A stretch of DNA of 64,000 nt from Cristatella mucedo (Eukaryota > Bryozoa > Phylactolaemata > Cristatellidae). The notes under the pieces were generated by a model. That model did not search any database. It was not told the origin of the DNA and saw nothing but the letters and a program-made list of their open reading frames with translations. Both the position numbers and the translations under genes were made by a program. Shown piece after piece: positions 39,846 through 64,000 of this stretch. The number at the start of each line of letters is the position of its first letter. The stretch's first letter is position 1. The stretch is taken from the NCBI GenBank assembly GCA_009760855.2, contig WPIO01000001.1, positions 22,616,001-22,680,000 of the forward strand, read 5' to 3'.

Positions 39846-40714
39846 TGAACATAAAACCGTATACGACCACTTTAGTGTGTCCCGCGATTACCGAATGTTG
39901 CCAGATTATTGCAAGAGTGCACCCAAATATATCTGACCTGAACTCGAGAGGTAGCAGCCTGTTAGGCCAAGGTAGGGCCAAATTAGATGTAATTTTTCTA
40001 TGTGCTGTGCGCTATGACGGGACATTAAGACTAGGGCAGAGGTACTGTTATCGGGCAATACACAAATTTAGGATACTGTCGAGTTCAGTCAATACTATCC
40101 GTGGAAGTATAAGTAAAAATCGGCTGATCCAACTGCTTTAGATGTATAGCGGTAGAAGAGGCGTAGTGGCTGTCAACCAGCTTGAAGCGAACAATCAGGA
40201 ATTGCCTACTTGAGAAATCGAATCCACGACCTTGGTTATGATGTGAAAACACGTTACAACAGGGACGAAACCCAGGGCAAGCATGGCCACATATTTTGAG
40301 CTGTTACCAAAATAGTCAGTATGGCCAGGCCAGTAAGCTATTCATGGTCGTACTCAATGAAATTGCCCACTCATGGAAGCCCACTCACTCTACCCGAAGA
40401 AGAGGTTGCATGAAGTTCTACTCAGCCAACTGGCCACAGCTCGAAATAACACTATAATGAAATCTTGCTAACAAACTTTAAACACAGACAACAGATCGAT
40501 GCAAAATCAAGGTGGGTGACATAATGACGTTAGCTCACATACAAGGGAATTCTGGCGGTAAGATGAAAATTGAAGTTTCATATGGTGCAAACAAACATTC
40601 ACAATGCATCAAATGATTGTTGCAAAGATCCCATATATCAAAAGGGCTGGCCGAGGTTAGCAATAATCAGGCACTTACGGCAAAGTAAACCGTCTATGCT
40701 TTCACTGCACTCAC
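39846..40714. other. Region 3' of the last placed XPO5 exon
   Basis: Holds the SINE at 40135. I scanned the minus strand for the expected final exportin-5 exon and found no convincing match. Confidence 0.35.
40135..40250 (-). mobile_element. tRNA-derived SINE (SINE-A), truncated
   Basis: The inverse of the SINE-A end (gtatagcggtagaagaggcg) runs to a B-box remnant (gaaatcgaatccacgacctt). The A-box end is lost or eroded. Confidence 0.6.
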
Positions 40715-63950
<23,236 letters not shown>

Positions 63951-64000
63951 CTGCAATAGCGAAGCTTATTTTAGAACATATCTGACAGGCCTACAGTAAA

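Noticed and set aside
39614-40141. 175-codon open frame with a MQECSTGEE start
   Set aside because: Mostly inside repeat R2; the sister copy at 56.8-57.1 kb does not keep the frame, and part of it crosses a SINE-like segment.

Overview
The window looks like nuclear DNA of a non-vertebrate animal. Genes are split by many spliceosomal introns, and intergenic and intronic DNA is full of degraded L2/CR1-type LINEs ending in (ATT)n, tRNA-derived SINEs and long microsatellites. I cannot name the species from the sequence alone. Nothing is bacterial or viral, and I see no operon, CRISPR array or rRNA gene.

Three protein-coding genes can be reconstructed. (1) About 6.4-14.8 kb, plus strand: a four-exon gene for a signal-peptide-bearing, heavily N-glycosylated, single-pass membrane protein with three thrombospondin-type-1-like WxxW modules. 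I recognise no named orthologue. Its introns hold SINEs, a roughly 178-bp satellite array and a perfect palindrome. (2) 19.1-25.0 kb, minus strand: a complete four-exon RNF113A/CWC24 orthologue, a spliceosomal protein with a CCCH zinc finger and a RING finger. It converges on gene 1. (3) 40.7-63.95 kb, minus strand: most of exportin-5 (XPO5). I placed 25 exons whose splice phases chain without a break into 1,054 codons. The N-terminal exons lie beyond the right edge, and the last about 45 residues were not found. Two of its introns appear to use GC-AG instead of GT-AG boundaries.

The first about 20 kb is richer in G+C and CpG than the rest. The 25-40 kb block between RNF113A and XPO5 is mostly transposon debris: several copies of one LINE family (LINE-A), a second LINE family (LINE-B), two diverged repeats of unknown type, and several nested insertions that give relative ages. 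A 323-bp pogo/Tigger-like DNA transposon remnant with TA target duplications lies at 15.9-16.2 kb.

The three genes do not form an obvious functional cluster. RNF113A (pre-mRNA splicing) and XPO5 (pre-miRNA export) are both RNA-processing housekeeping genes, but they are about 16 kb apart and their adjacency is probably incidental. Exon coordinates come from reading splice sites, phases and remembered family conservation; no alignment program was run.
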